A DNA stretch of 64,000 nt, taken from the NCBI RefSeq assembly GCF_900143095.1, contig NZ_FRDA01000005.1, positions 186,001 to 250,000 on the forward strand, in the 5' to 3' direction. A program made the translations under genes and the position numbers. Source of the stretch: Pseudomonas asturiensis. GTDB lineage: Bacteria; Pseudomonadota; Gammaproteobacteria; Pseudomonadales; Pseudomonadaceae. The notes under the pieces are model-generated. The model saw only the letters and a program-made list of their open reading frames with translations. It was not told where the DNA came from and searched no databases. Below, in pieces: positions 17,309 through 25,953 of this stretch (the stretch's first letter is position 1; each line of letters begins with the position of its first letter).

Positions 17309-17770
17309 CTAACCTTTATCCGGCGGTCGCCGGTCTTGCGAGGTCTGCTCTGATCCAGGGAGTACACAGCTGTCACGCTGACAGCGAGTGCTGCCGTCAG
17401 GATGGGGCAACCATGCCAGGTGCGGACGCCAGCGACAGAAGAGGCGATAGCCGATGTTGAGAAGCGGCCTCGTCAATCGCCATGACAAGGGGGCAGCCCA
17501 GGCACCGAGACCCGCTGCTCGCCAGCTCCAGAGCGTTGCGTCCAGGCCTGTGACCCAGGTTCCATCGTCAAACTTGGCGTGAAGTGCTGACTCCATTTGC
17601 GTGAGCGTGAATCCAACGGATTTGGCATCAAAGGCTTCGTCGCTGATATCAACGAAGTGCAGGCGGCTGGGTTCCGCGCGCGCACGCAGGATGTTGATTT
17701 CTCGAGCGCAGAGCGGGCAGTCGCCATCGAAGTAGAGCGTTAGAGGCCACTTTATTGGCTCGTGCATCAA
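17309..17770 (-). CDS. DCC-family (DUF393) thiol-disulfide oxidoreductase-like protein
   Basis: 153 residues with the defining N-terminal motif YFDGDCPLCAREI, giving a CxxC pair at C18/C21 in a thioredoxin-like setting. The middle contains the typical DISDEAFDA and TGLDATLWSWRAAGLG blocks, and a hydrophobic/Trp-rich stretch follows. A start at the second Met (17767) is equally possible. The family is named for the DxxCxxC pattern; substrates are not known. It stands alone on the minus strand, with no clear operon partner. Confidence 0.85.
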   Translation of the reverse strand: MMHEPIKWPLTLYFDGDCPLCAREINILRARAEPSRLHFVDISDEAFDAKSVGFTLTQMESALHAKFDDGTWVTGLDATLWSWRAAGLGAWAAPLSWRLTRPLLNIGYRLFCRWRPHLAWLPHPDGSTRCQRDSCVLPGSEQTSQDRRPPDKG

Positions 17771-18119
17771 TCATTGTCCCTTAGTGGTGTTCAACCGATA
17801 GGCTCAGGAAACCAGGTCAACGCGGGCAGTGCCGCTCGGTGCGCCTTTGTCGTGTGAACCAGGACGGCCTGGATGTTCACCAGACCATTCTGGCTTATCC
17901 AGCCTGGCTGGAGGTAATAAATACGAGGTCCGCCAACAGCCTCGCTTTCAGAGCAACTCTGAGCCCTCCGGCTCCGCTGATGAGCAGGTACAACAGCGGA
18001 TGCTTCAGCCAACGATTTAAACACGTCAAGGCGGTCGTCCGGCATGTGCACACGAGCGCCGAGCATTTTTGCGTCATGACCGCCTATGCCGTGATAGCCG
18101 TCCGGACAAAATAAATAAA
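17771..18119. other. Region without a convincing gene
   Basis: Frames are open on both strands (a 91-codon plus frame at 17839-18114 and a 133-codon minus frame ending at 17791). Neither has a recognisable motif, a ribosome site or typical pseudomonad codon use. The plus frame ends just before a terminator-like hairpin. It may be a decayed gene or an unrecognised small RNA; I make no functional call. Confidence 0.35.
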
Positions 18120-18151
18120 CCCTGCACGCCAGATGTGTACAGGGCTTTTTT
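18120..18151 (-). terminator. Bidirectional rho-independent terminator
   Basis: CCCTGCACGC - CAGAT - GTGTACAGGG stem (one mismatch, one G-T pair). It is followed by six T on the plus strand and by a T-rich tract on the minus strand. It lies 38 bases after the stop of the minus-strand NTF2-like gene. Confidence 0.75.
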
Positions 18152-18188
18152 GTCTTACGTGATTGAGCGCCGGCGTACGCCGAATCGT

Positions 18189-18593
18189 TCACGTAGCCTC
18201 AAGCACCCTGGCTGGCTTGAGCGGCGTCGCTTGATAGACCAGCAGTTGCCATTGCTCATCAGTCTTTCTCCACGCCGTGAGCGTTCGGTTGTGCAGATGT
18301 TTTCGCACGCCTGCGGAGGTGACGGTGGTAGACATCTCGCCAAACGCGATCGCCAGTTCACCCACGCGAGTCACTTTGTCAATTTGATGATTGAGGGTGT
18401 GATAAATGAATTCCCGAGAGCGGCATTTCTCAAGATAGCTCTTGAGATCGTCCACCACACCGCTGGCGTGGATGTAGGTCAGGTCCGGGTGGAACAGGTA
18501 GCTGAAAATATCCAGATGACCGCCGAGCATGGCCGCAGTGCGTTGTGCCTCGCAGGTCCGAATGACCAGGTCGATCTGATCGTTAGGCGTCAT
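18189..18593 (-). CDS. NTF2-like (SnoaL/DUF4440-type) protein
   Basis: 134 residues. TPNDQIDLVIRTCEAQRTAAMLGGHLD begins the alpha helix of an NTF2-like cone fold. LFHPDLTYIHASGVVDD, IYHTLNHQIDKV and the C-terminal RTLTAWRKTDEQWQLLVYQAT are typical of DUF4440 nuclear-transport-factor-2-like proteins. These form small pockets used as enzymes or binding proteins. The ATG overlaps the end of the RidA gene (ATGACGCCTAA), implying translational coupling. An upstream in-frame Met at 18629 would overlap RidA more and has no ribosome site. Confidence 0.82.
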   Translation of the reverse strand: MTPNDQIDLVIRTCEAQRTAAMLGGHLDIFSYLFHPDLTYIHASGVVDDLKSYLEKCRSREFIYHTLNHQIDKVTRVGELAIAFGEMSTTVTSAGVRKHLHNRTLTAWRKTDEQWQLLVYQATPLKPARVLEAT

Positions 18594-18954
18594 TAGCCGT
18601 TCCTCGCGCCGCAGTGACGATGATTTCAATCAGAAGTTTGCCGCCCAGATCGACACCGTAGCAGGCGCGCTGTGGCCAGTGCTGGGGGTTGTCGCCGATC
18701 CATCGGGCCCAGATTTCATCGACTGCGGGTTTGCTGCCCATGTCCGCCAGTAGCACCTGAGCCGACAGCATGCGCGAAGCGTGGGAGCCAAGGCCTTCGA
18801 GGCTGGCGCTCAACGCGGCGAGGGCCTGGTGAGTCTGGCCGACGATGTCCAGTGAGGTGTCCGCGGAAGTTGCCACGGTGTAAACGATATCGGCGTAGGC
18901 ACAGGAACGGCTACGTCCTGCGTGGCCGCTTGGGACGCGTTCAATTGTCTGCAT
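18583..18954 (-). CDS. RidA/YjgF-family protein
   Basis: 123 residues from the ATG at 18954, or 127 from 18966. RidA proteins hydrolyse reactive enamine/imine intermediates formed by PLP enzymes. TIERVPSG at the start, IVYTVATSADTSLDIVGQTHQAL in the middle and HWPQRACYGVDLGGKLLIEI at the end follow the family layout. In the last block the usual acidic residue and the catalytic arginine position differ from housekeeping RidA, so this is a divergent subfamily member. The coupled NTF2-like gene follows, and a GST gene lies 64 bases upstream on the same strand. Confidence 0.85.
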   Translation of the reverse strand: MQTIERVPSGHAGRSRSCAYADIVYTVATSADTSLDIVGQTHQALAALSASLEGLGSHASRMLSAQVLLADMGSKPAVDEIWARWIGDNPQHWPQRACYGVDLGGKLLIEIIVTAARGTANDA

Positions 18955-19018
18955 AGGGAGCTTCATCCAGGTTGAAGTAACGCAGAAGCCAGCTTCGACC
19001 AGCTTCTGTCATCCATGA

Positions 19019-19630
19019 TTAAACCGGCTGCGTCGCCTCTTCTGCAGCGATGGCGGCCTGCACGCTTGGACGTGCTTCCATACGGCCCATGAACGACGCC
19101 AGTTCCGGCCAGTTCTTGACGTCGATATTGAAGAACGGCAGCCACTTGAGCACGGTGAACAGGTAAGCATCGGCCAGGCCGAAGACGCCCAGCAGGTAAT
19201 CTTTGTTCACCAGGCCTGTGTTCAGGTAGTCCAGGCGCTTGAACAGCTTCTGCCGGAAAATTTCCTTGGTGGGCTCAGGGATATCGGCATTGAACAGCGG
19301 TGCGCTGCCGCCATGAATTTCCGAGGTGATGAAGTTCAGCAGTTCCTGCAGACGAGTGCGTTCCCAGGTGCCGTTGGCCGGCGCCAGCGAATTGCCCGGA
19401 ACCCGATCGGCCAGGTACTGGACGATGGCTGGGCCTTCAGTCAGCACCTGGCCGTTATCCAGCACTAGCGCGGCGACGTAACCCTTTGGGTTGATGTCGC
19501 GGAAGTCACGACCGTCGGCCGTGGCTTTGGTCTTGTTGTTGACTCGGATCAGTTCGAAAGGCAGGCCCAGCTCACGCAGCACGATGTGCGGCGACAGGGA
19601 GCAGGTCATGGGGGCAAAGTACAATTTCAT
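19019..19630 (-). CDS. Glutathione S-transferase, beta class
   Basis: 203 residues. The N-terminal thioredoxin-like domain MKLYFAPMTCSLSPHIVLRE carries the beta-class Cys10. NPKGYVAALVL holds the cis-proline loop equivalent, and TEGPAIVQYLAD the glutamate/serine-type glutathione contacts. The helical C-terminal domain includes LFGLADAYLF-like VFGLADAYLFTVL. The start is well placed behind AGGAG. Probably cotranscribed with the RidA and NTF2-like genes, suggesting detoxification of an electrophile or a catabolic role; no substrate can be named. Confidence 0.93.
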   Translation of the reverse strand: MKLYFAPMTCSLSPHIVLRELGLPFELIRVNNKTKATADGRDFRDINPKGYVAALVLDNGQVLTEGPAIVQYLADRVPGNSLAPANGTWERTRLQELLNFITSEIHGGSAPLFNADIPEPTKEIFRQKLFKRLDYLNTGLVNKDYLLGVFGLADAYLFTVLKWLPFFNIDVKNWPELASFMGRMEARPSVQAAIAAEEATQPV

Positions 19631-19783
19631 GGTATCTCCTATAAGCGGGTAACGCGTACCCGAACGTATTGCCGTTCCAAGCCTGAAACGGCTGCGAACC
19701 TCGTTCCAGATATAGTGGTGTCATGTCATCGATGGGTAAAATTACGATCGTATGCATGCATCATTAGGTTCTCTTATGTTCAT

Positions 19784-20710
19784 TCAGGCGACTTTCGCTT
19801 CAGTACTGCGAACCGTCATCGGGATGTCGCTGCCGAGGGTCGACTTGCGAATTTCATTGAGAAACGCCTGGGCACAAGGGGTGCGTTCGCCGGCGGATGA
19901 GCAAACCAGGCCGAACTCACGATAGATGGGTTTGCTCAATTCGAAGATCCGCATGCCCCGGCGATCCACTGGCAGTGTCGAGGCCGGTACGATCGAGATA
20001 CCCATGCCTTCGCTGATCAACGCAAATGCCGTAGTCCAGTCGCGCACGGTGATCTTGATGTCCTTGAGCTTGAGTCCTTCACGCTCGACCAGTGACTGAC
20101 CATTGAGATGGCAACCGCCGGTCGCAAGGATGAAGGGTTCTTTCACTAAATCTTCAAGCGCGACAGTGCTGGCCGAGGATTTGCGGGCCATGTCATGGTT
20201 CGCGGGAACTGCCGCTACCCAGGAGTCGCGGCCCAGCAACAGCGCACCGCGGGACGGGCAGGGGTTCATCACGACGCCCAGGTCGATACTGCTGCTGGTC
20301 AGCCATTGTTCGACTTCCTCATCGGTGCCTTCCAACGAAACAATTTCGATGCCTGGGTGTAGCCGGCTGAAGCTTTGCAGCATCGGCGGCAACAGGTTGG
20401 CAAACACGGAAGGGAAGCTGGCAAGTTTGATCCGCCCCAGATGACATCCACGCGACGCATCCACCAGGTTCTGGATGGATTCGAATTCACTGAGCATGCG
20501 TCGTGCCCGGTCGATGATCTGTTGCCCGATGGCCGTTGCGGAGGTCTGGCGGCGGTCGCGCACGAACACTTTTACGCCCAACGCTTCCTCCATCTGCGTG
20601 AGGGCCTGGCTTGCGCCCGATTGGGTAATGCCATAACGCTCGGCGGCGCGGGAAATATTTTCGGCGTCAGCGACGGCGACCATCAGGCGCCAGTGCATCA
20701 GGTTCATCAT
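19784..20710 (-). CDS. LysR-family transcriptional regulator
   Basis: 308 residues. The winged helix-turn-helix at 1-60 (AVADAENISRAAERYGITQSGASQALTQMEE) is followed by a substrate-binding domain beginning GRIKLASFPSVFANLLP. The ATG pair at 20710/20707 follows GAGGAA; a 77-codon upstream extension of the frame overlaps the divergent gene's region and is not used. It is divergent from the MFS exporter at 20829 and upstream of the GST gene. It probably controls one or both in response to a small molecule. Confidence 0.9.
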   Translation of the reverse strand: MMNLMHWRLMVAVADAENISRAAERYGITQSGASQALTQMEEALGVKVFVRDRRQTSATAIGQQIIDRARRMLSEFESIQNLVDASRGCHLGRIKLASFPSVFANLLPPMLQSFSRLHPGIEIVSLEGTDEEVEQWLTSSSIDLGVVMNPCPSRGALLLGRDSWVAAVPANHDMARKSSASTVALEDLVKEPFILATGGCHLNGQSLVEREGLKLKDIKITVRDWTTAFALISEGMGISIVPASTLPVDRRGMRIFELSKPIYREFGLVCSSAGERTPCAQAFLNEIRKSTLGSDIPMTVRSTEAKVA

Positions 20711-20772
20711 CTCAGTAGTTCCTCTTATGTTCAGTTGGTCGAGATCTAATTTTACGAAGTACCTGCATTGCC

Positions 20773-20788
20773 TCAGGATCGCCCCTGA
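20773..20788. promoter_or_regulatory. Candidate LysR operator between lysR and MFS genes
   Basis: TCAGG-N6-CCTGA inverted repeat in the 118-base divergent intergenic region, 41 bases before the MFS start. The position suits a LysR site, but the dyad is short. Confidence 0.35.
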
Positions 20789-20828
20789 ATACACATTGAG
20801 GTGTTGGAAAGTGGGCGAAACTCTGTCA

Positions 20829-22184
20829 ATGGATCCGACGGCCAGACCCGTCTCGGCGGCTCCTGTTCTGGTGAGCGTGGCGTTGAGTTCGTTTATGGTC
20901 GCGCTGGATGTCACAGCGCTGAATGTGGCGCTGCCGAGCATCGGGCATGACTTGGCAGTGGGTATGGATAGGCTGCAATGGATCGCCGGCGCCTACACTC
21001 TGGTGTTTGCCAGCCTGCTGTTGTCCGCCGGAGCGTTGAGTGATCGGCTGGGGGCCAGGAAAGTGTTCCTGTTTGCCCTTTGGGTTTTTATCAGTTCGTC
21101 GGTGGCCTGCGGATTGGCCCAAGGCGTTGTTGAGCTGATCTCTGCGCGGGCCATTCAAGGCATTGGTGCGGCGCTGATGCTGCCTAGCTCCATGGCGTTG
21201 CTGGTAGAGGCGTATCCCGATCCCAAGGCGCGGGCCAAGGCCGTGGCGTTGTGGGGAGGGATTTCGGCACTCGCTCTGGTAAGCGGGCCGTTGTTGGGTG
21301 GCATGCTGGTGGAGCTGGTCAACTGGCGTTCGATTTTTTATCTGAACGTACCGTTCTGCCTGATTGCCTTGGGCTGTTGCGCGGTACGCAACAGTCGCCT
21401 CGCCATCCAGCGTCGTTCGATTGACTGGCCGGGGCAGGTGCTTTCGGCGCTGGCGCTGCTGTCGTTGATTTTTGCCCTGATCGAAGGACCGGTGAGGGGG
21501 TGGAGCAATGCCTGGGTCGTCACTACGTTACTGGTGGCGCTAGTTTCGGGCTTGGCATTTATCTATTCGCAGCAGACGCAGCGTGAACCGATGCTCCCCC
21601 TGAATCTGTTCACATCCAGAACCTTTTCCGCTGCCATTGGCGCCGGGTTTCTGCAGACCCTGGCGTATTACGGCAGTCTGTTCGTGTTGCCCTTCGCCTT
21701 GCAGGGTCAGGGGCGGACACCGGTGGGGATCGGTCTGGCAATGATCCCCATGACGATTGCGACCGGCGTGATGGCGAGTCTCTCGGGGCGTTTGTCCAAT
21801 GCCTACGGTGCACGTTCGGTCGGTGCCGTCGGTATGCTTTGCGGCGCGCTTGGTGCGGCATGGCTGGCACTCTACGCAATGGATGACGTCAGTCTGGCAC
21901 TCGGAGGACTGTTGATCGGTCTGGGCGGTGCGACCTTGCCGGTGATCGTCGGCGCTTGCCTGGCGAGTGTGCCGAACGGCAAGGTAGGGGTCGGCTCCGG
22001 GGTACTCAACGCCGCACGCCAATGTGGCGGGGTGACCGGTATCGCCTTGCTCGGCGCCACGCTGGGAGAGTCGGGCGGCGCCACTGGCGCCTTATCTATC
22101 GTTGCACTGTCGTTTGCCGCCGCCGCTTTACTGACCGTGCTGCGGCTGTACACCGACGAAGTCGATGTCGTGAGTGAATGCTGA
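20829..22184 (+). CDS. MFS exporter, DHA2 (EmrB/QacA-like) family
   Basis: 451-residue inner-membrane drug/proton antiporter-like protein. The first helices carry SSFMVALDVTALNVALPSIG (motif D1 of the DHA2 group). GALSDRLGARKVFL is the cytoplasmic loop motif A, and GIGAALMLPSSMALL and GGISALALVSGPLLGG (motif C) follow. The length suggests about 12-14 helices. The ATG at 20829 is preferred over the upstream open extension because it gives the conserved N-terminus. Divergent LysR control is likely. It is convergent with the ubiX-like operon, and it could export that operon's product or be unrelated. Confidence 0.9.
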   Translation: MDPTARPVSAAPVLVSVALSSFMVALDVTALNVALPSIGHDLAVGMDRLQWIAGAYTLVFASLLLSAGALSDRLGARKVFLFALWVFISSSVACGLAQGVVELISARAIQGIGAALMLPSSMALLVEAYPDPKARAKAVALWGGISALALVSGPLLGGMLVELVNWRSIFYLNVPFCLIALGCCAVRNSRLAIQRRSIDWPGQVLSALALLSLIFALIEGPVRGWSNAWVVTTLLVALVSGLAFIYSQQTQREPMLPLNLFTSRTFSAAIGAGFLQTLAYYGSLFVLPFALQGQGRTPVGIGLAMIPMTIATGVMASLSGRLSNAYGARSVGAVGMLCGALGAAWLALYAMDDVSLALGGLLIGLGGATLPVIVGACLASVPNGKVGVGSGVLNAARQCGGVTGIALLGATLGESGGATGALSIVALSFAAAALLTVLRLYTDEVDVVSEC

Positions 22185-22353
22185 CCGACGCGCCGCAGCG
22201 AGCCGGTGAGTTCTGCAATGATGGGCGTAGCGTTGCCTGCGCTCTGTCGAACAGGCAGGCAAACGCGACGTTGTTGGGTGGGTCCAGGTTGTGAAAGAGC
22301 CATTCGGCAAGGTGCCGAAGCACGCTTGCCGAAGATGCAGCCGAAAGCGACGA

Positions 22354-22920
22354 TCAACCCCAGCGGTTTACCGTCCCGGTGTCGAGTCCCAGCAGATCAA
22401 GCATGCGGCCAACCGTGTGATCGACCATGTCCTCTATCGATTGCGGCCGGGCATAAAACGCCGGTACCGGCGGCACCACGATGCCGCCCATTTCACAGAC
22501 CTGGGTCATGCTGCGCAGGTGGCCCAGGTGCAACGGGGTTTCCCGCACCATCAAAATCAATGGTCGGCGCTCCTTGAGCGTCACGTCGGCAGCGCGACTG
22601 AGCAGGCTACCGGTGATGCCGCTGGAAATTTCCGAGAGACTCTTGATCGAGCAAGGGGTCACCACCATGCCCAAGGTCTTGAATGAGCCACTGGAAATGG
22701 ATGCGCCGATGTCCGCCGGATCGTGTACGACGCTGGCAAGCGCTTTGACATCTGCCACTTTCATGTCGAGTTCATGGGCCAACGTGACTTGGGCCGATTT
22801 GGTCATGACCAAGTGCGTGCCAATGCCCATCTCACGCAGCAGCATCAAGGTGCGCACGCCATAAATCACCCCGCTGGCGCCGCTGATGCCGACCACGATG
22901 CGTCGTTCAGTGCTGCTCAT
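22354..22920 (-). CDS. UbiX-family flavin prenyltransferase
   Basis: 188 residues. IVVGISGASGVIYGVRTLMLLRE is the FMN-binding N-terminal signature (G-x-S-G-A-S). VVTPCSIKSLSEISSGI and LILMVRETPLHLGHLRSM are the conserved substrate-phosphate and dimer segments. UbiX attaches dimethylallyl phosphate to FMN to make prenylated FMN, the cofactor of UbiD decarboxylases. Its start overlaps the upstream UbiD gene by 14 bases, so it presumably supplies that partner. This is a dedicated copy separate from ubiquinone synthesis, judged by its operon. It is the last gene of the six. Confidence 0.93.
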   Translation of the reverse strand: MSSTERRIVVGISGASGVIYGVRTLMLLREMGIGTHLVMTKSAQVTLAHELDMKVADVKALASVVHDPADIGASISSGSFKTLGMVVTPCSIKSLSEISSGITGSLLSRAADVTLKERRPLILMVRETPLHLGHLRSMTQVCEMGGIVVPPVPAFYARPQSIEDMVDHTVGRMLDLLGLDTGTVNRWG

Positions 22921-24415
22921 GAGAATCCACCGCGTCGTCGAATGCGCTGATCACCGGCGCTTCTCCCGGCAGACCCAAATCGCTCCAGCGTTCGCGCACG
23001 TGTTTATAGACCGATGGGCGCAACAGGGTGCGGGTCGGAAAGTTGCGAATGTTGCGGTAGTCCTTGCAGGCGTTGATCAAGGCCTTGGAGCCGAAGAAGC
23101 GCTTTTCTGGCGGGTTCTGTGCAGGATCGAGTGGCGAGCCACGGGTGTTGCGCAGAATGTCGATGTCATCGCTGGGCGTGGCGCGCGTGGCCATGGCCCA
23201 CAGCACCTGGTTCATGTCGGTGGGATCGACGTCCTCATCCACTGCGACGATCCATTTGCTGATGTAGGCTCCGCCGGGCACCTGGCTGGCGAGGGCCAGG
23301 GCTTGCGCGGCATGCCCGGCGTATTTCTGCTCGAGACTGATGACAATCATGCCGAAGGCCCCGGCAGCAGCAGGCGGGCAATACACTCCTTTGATGCCCT
23401 GGATGCCGAGCTTGTCGAGGTCGTTCCAGATCTTGGCCGAACGGATGGTGGAGAAAAACGCGCTTTGCTCGTTCGAGGGAAAATCGGCCATCAGCGCATT
23501 GGTCAGAATCGGTTGGGTACGGTAGTGCAGGGCAGTGACTTCGATCAGCGGGCAATCGATGTCCTTGTAACCGTAGTAGCCGGTGAACTCGCCGAATGGC
23601 CCTTCTTCACGGGTTGAACCCGGTCGAATGACGCCCTCGATGACAATCTCCGCGGCGGCAGGAATCAGCAGGTCGGAGTTTTTCGCGCGCACGACTTCAA
23701 TCGGTTTGCCCTTGATGCCACCGGCAAAATCATACTCGCTGACGCCCGGCGGCAAGGATTGCGATCCCACCACCATCATCAATGGATCGACACCCCAGGC
23801 TGCCGCGACGTGCAGCGCCTCGCCCCTGGCCCATGCCTGGTGGATATGACGCAGGGCGTCCTTACCCGGTGCAAGCGACAGACCCACTTCGCGGGGACCC
23901 TGGACCATCATTCGATAAGTGCCGACGTTCAGGTAGCCGGATTCCAGATCCCGGGTGAACACCGCATCCGCTGTACCGGCATAAGCACCGCCATCCCTTG
24001 GCCAGTGTTTGGGGATCGGCAGTCGAGTCAGGTCAATGTCGTTGCCGGTGAGCGTGTTCTGATAGATCGGCGCGACTTCGGCCGGGATTTCAAGCGGAGC
24101 GATGCTGTTCCTGAGCTTGTCTTTGGTGCGCCGGATCAGTTCCATAGTCGGCGTGTCCGGCGCCTCTTCAAGGGTGATCGCGGTGCGCGCCACGCTCGGG
24201 CCGAAGATGTTCCATAGATGACGCAAGCCCAACGGTGAGTCCACTTGGTCGAAAAGCACCGCAGGGGATGCGCTTTGGCGGGCTACCAGATAAGTGATAG
24301 CACTCATTTCCTCTATCGGGTCGACGGCCTGCGAGACCCGCTGCAGTTCGCCGATGTGCTCGGCGCGTGCGAGCCAGTCTCGAAGGTCGGCAACCGGTTC
24401 AATCATTTCGTTCAT
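22907..24415 (-). CDS. UbiD-family prenyl-FMN-dependent decarboxylase
   Basis: 502 residues, standard UbiD length. DLRDWLARAEHIGELQRV begins the N-terminal domain. ALHVAAAWGVDPLMMVVGSQSLP, EIVIEGVIRPGSTREEGPFGEFTGYYG and the C-terminal ISKWIVAVDEDVDPTDMNQVLWAMATR contain the prFMN-binding and E-R-E catalytic elements. Family members decarboxylate (hetero)aromatic or alpha,beta-unsaturated acids, or run in reverse. The ATG at 24415 follows GGAAAC; the frame is open 23 codons earlier. With the coupled UbiX gene it forms a complete decarboxylase system whose substrate is set by the upstream genes. Confidence 0.94.
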   Translation of the reverse strand: MNEMIEPVADLRDWLARAEHIGELQRVSQAVDPIEEMSAITYLVARQSASPAVLFDQVDSPLGLRHLWNIFGPSVARTAITLEEAPDTPTMELIRRTKDKLRNSIAPLEIPAEVAPIYQNTLTGNDIDLTRLPIPKHWPRDGGAYAGTADAVFTRDLESGYLNVGTYRMMVQGPREVGLSLAPGKDALRHIHQAWARGEALHVAAAWGVDPLMMVVGSQSLPPGVSEYDFAGGIKGKPIEVVRAKNSDLLIPAAAEIVIEGVIRPGSTREEGPFGEFTGYYGYKDIDCPLIEVTALHYRTQPILTNALMADFPSNEQSAFFSTIRSAKIWNDLDKLGIQGIKGVYCPPAAAGAFGMIVISLEQKYAGHAAQALALASQVPGGAYISKWIVAVDEDVDPTDMNQVLWAMATRATPSDDIDILRNTRGSPLDPAQNPPEKRFFGSKALINACKDYRNIRNFPTRTLLRPSVYKHVRERWSDLGLPGEAPVISAFDDAVDSHEQH

Positions 24416-24480
24416 CGTGTGTTTCCGCAGGAACTGAATAGAGAACGACGGGCGCATTTCTGCGCCCATCGTCAAAAAGA

Positions 24481-24915
24481 TCAACGTTTGTCGATCGAGT
24501 ACTTTCCAGGCCCCAACAGGCAGAGGAAAAGGAAACCGCCGGCAATGCTCACGTTCTTGAAGAAGTGCACGAACAACGTGTGATGATCGGCCGGATTGGT
24601 GGTGTTCCAGAACGCATGACCGATGATTCCGGTGCCGATGGTGTACAGCACGAAAACTGCTGCGATGGGCCGGGTCCAGAAGCCGAACAACAGAGCCAGC
24701 CCTCCGAGGAACTCGACGATGGTGGCGACGATCGCGGTGAACTCAGGGATCGGCGCGTTCACCGATTTCAGGTAGGTCACGAAGCTGCCGTGGTCGGTGA
24801 CATAGGTGAAGCCAAAGTAGCCGTAGAGGATCAGAATCATGATTCTCGCGACCAGGATCATCGCGTCGCGCTGGTCATCAAACAGCTGATAGCGTAAGTA
24901 CATTCCGTTGCTCAC
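24481..24915 (-). CDS. DoxX-family membrane protein
   Basis: 144 residues with four hydrophobic helices (MILVARIMILILYGYFGFTYV, FTAIVATIVEFLGGLALLFGF, IAAVFVLYTIGTGIIG, NVSIAGGFLFLCLLG), the DoxX/DoxD pattern. The motif FLGGLALLFGFWTRP is typical. Start is GTG at 24915, three bases after the dehydrogenase stop; an ATG at 24903 is an alternative. DoxX-like proteins have been proposed as quinone-linked or redox membrane partners. Here it may re-oxidise or serve the operon's pathway, but that is inference. Confidence 0.85.
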   Translation of the reverse strand: MSNGMYLRYQLFDDQRDAMILVARIMILILYGYFGFTYVTDHGSFVTYLKSVNAPIPEFTAIVATIVEFLGGLALLFGFWTRPIAAVFVLYTIGTGIIGHAFWNTTNPADHHTLFVHFFKNVSIAGGFLFLCLLGPGKYSIDKR

Positions 24916-24918
24916 AAG

Positions 24919-25953
24919 TCAGATTGGGTAAGGGATGGTGGCGGCGGAGTCTGTTTCAGCCAGGTGAAATGCCCGGTCGAACACCTGTGGATTCACCGCG
25001 TTTTCGTGGTTTGGTTCAGCGTTGAAAACGTCGAGTACATTGCCAGCGGCCAGTATCGCCATGCGGCTGACTGCCTCGTGTGAGACCCCGGCCAGATGCG
25101 GTGAGCAGATAACGTTGCCGAGACTGGGCAAACCGCTGCCGTGGGTCGGCGGTTCCGGCAGGAACACGTCGAGCGCAGCGCCAGCGAGGCGTTTTTCGAC
25201 GAGTGCCTCGTAGAGGGCCTGCTCGTCGATAATGCCGCCACGCGCCGTATTGATGACGTAGGCCTGCGGTTTCATCAGGGCCAAACGCTCGGCAGATAGC
25301 AAGCCGAGCGTTTCGGCGGTTTTCGGGCAGTGCAGGCTGACGTAATCGGCGGTCGCCAATCCGTTTTCCAACACTGCAACCCACTGCACTCCGTGAGGCA
25401 AATGCCCTGGCGCGAGGTACGGGTCGTACACCTTGACCCGCATCCCCAGCGCCACGAGGAGCGTGGCAACACGGGCGCCAATCCGTCCACAACCGACGAG
25501 TAGCACTTCGCGACCTTCCAGTTCACTGGGCAGGTAGTCGTACCGCTGGTGCCAGTTGCCGTCGCGCACCAGATCAGTCAACGCCTCGGTACGTTTTGCC
25601 AGGGACAGCATGAAGCCCAGGGTGTGCTCCGCCACTGCCCGGTGGTTGGCATTGGCGCAGACCATTACAGGTATCGCAGCCCTGGTCATTGCCGGTATAT
25701 CGACCGCATCGAAACCGACGCCGATCCGAGACACCACCTGCAAGCCCTGTGCGCGTTGCAACTCGGCGGTGCCGAACCGGGTCAGGCCGAGGATCACGCC
25801 GTGCACTGCATCGAAGCTCTCGAGTAAGGCCTGGAACTGGCCCTGCTCGATGGTGTTAGGAAACTCCACCACTTCGATGTCGTCACGCTCATGCAGCATT
25901 TGTTTGCCTTTGGCACCCAGGATATGGGCGATCAATACACGCTTCTTGCTCAT
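24919..25953 (-). CDS. D-2-hydroxyacid dehydrogenase (NAD-binding)
   Basis: 344 residues of the D-isomer-specific 2-hydroxyacid dehydrogenase family. The N-terminal substrate domain ends near 105. The Rossmann motif LLVGCGRIGARV lies at 152-162. The catalytic triad is R238 (NTARGG), E267 (LPEPP) and H286 (SPHLAGVS). It interconverts a 2-keto acid and a D-2-hydroxy acid, or oxidises a phospho-hydroxyacid. Its ATG overlaps the dioxygenase stop codon (ATGA). Third gene of the operon; the substrate is probably made by the oxoamine synthase or dioxygenase. Confidence 0.92.
   Translation of the reverse strand: MSKKRVLIAHILGAKGKQMLHERDDIEVVEFPNTIEQGQFQALLESFDAVHGVILGLTRFGTAELQRAQGLQVVSRIGVGFDAVDIPAMTRAAIPVMVCANANHRAVAEHTLGFMLSLAKRTEALTDLVRDGNWHQRYDYLPSELEGREVLLVGCGRIGARVATLLVALGMRVKVYDPYLAPGHLPHGVQWVAVLENGLATADYVSLHCPKTAETLGLLSAERLALMKPQAYVINTARGGIIDEQALYEALVEKRLAGAALDVFLPEPPTHGSGLPSLGNVICSPHLAGVSHEAVSRMAILAAGNVLDVFNAEPNHENAVNPQVFDRAFHLAETDSAATIPYPI

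Noticed and set aside
17791..18192. A 133-codon minus frame as a real gene
   Set aside because: It runs through the terminator hairpin at 18120-18151 and into the NTF2-like gene's stop region, and shows no family features.
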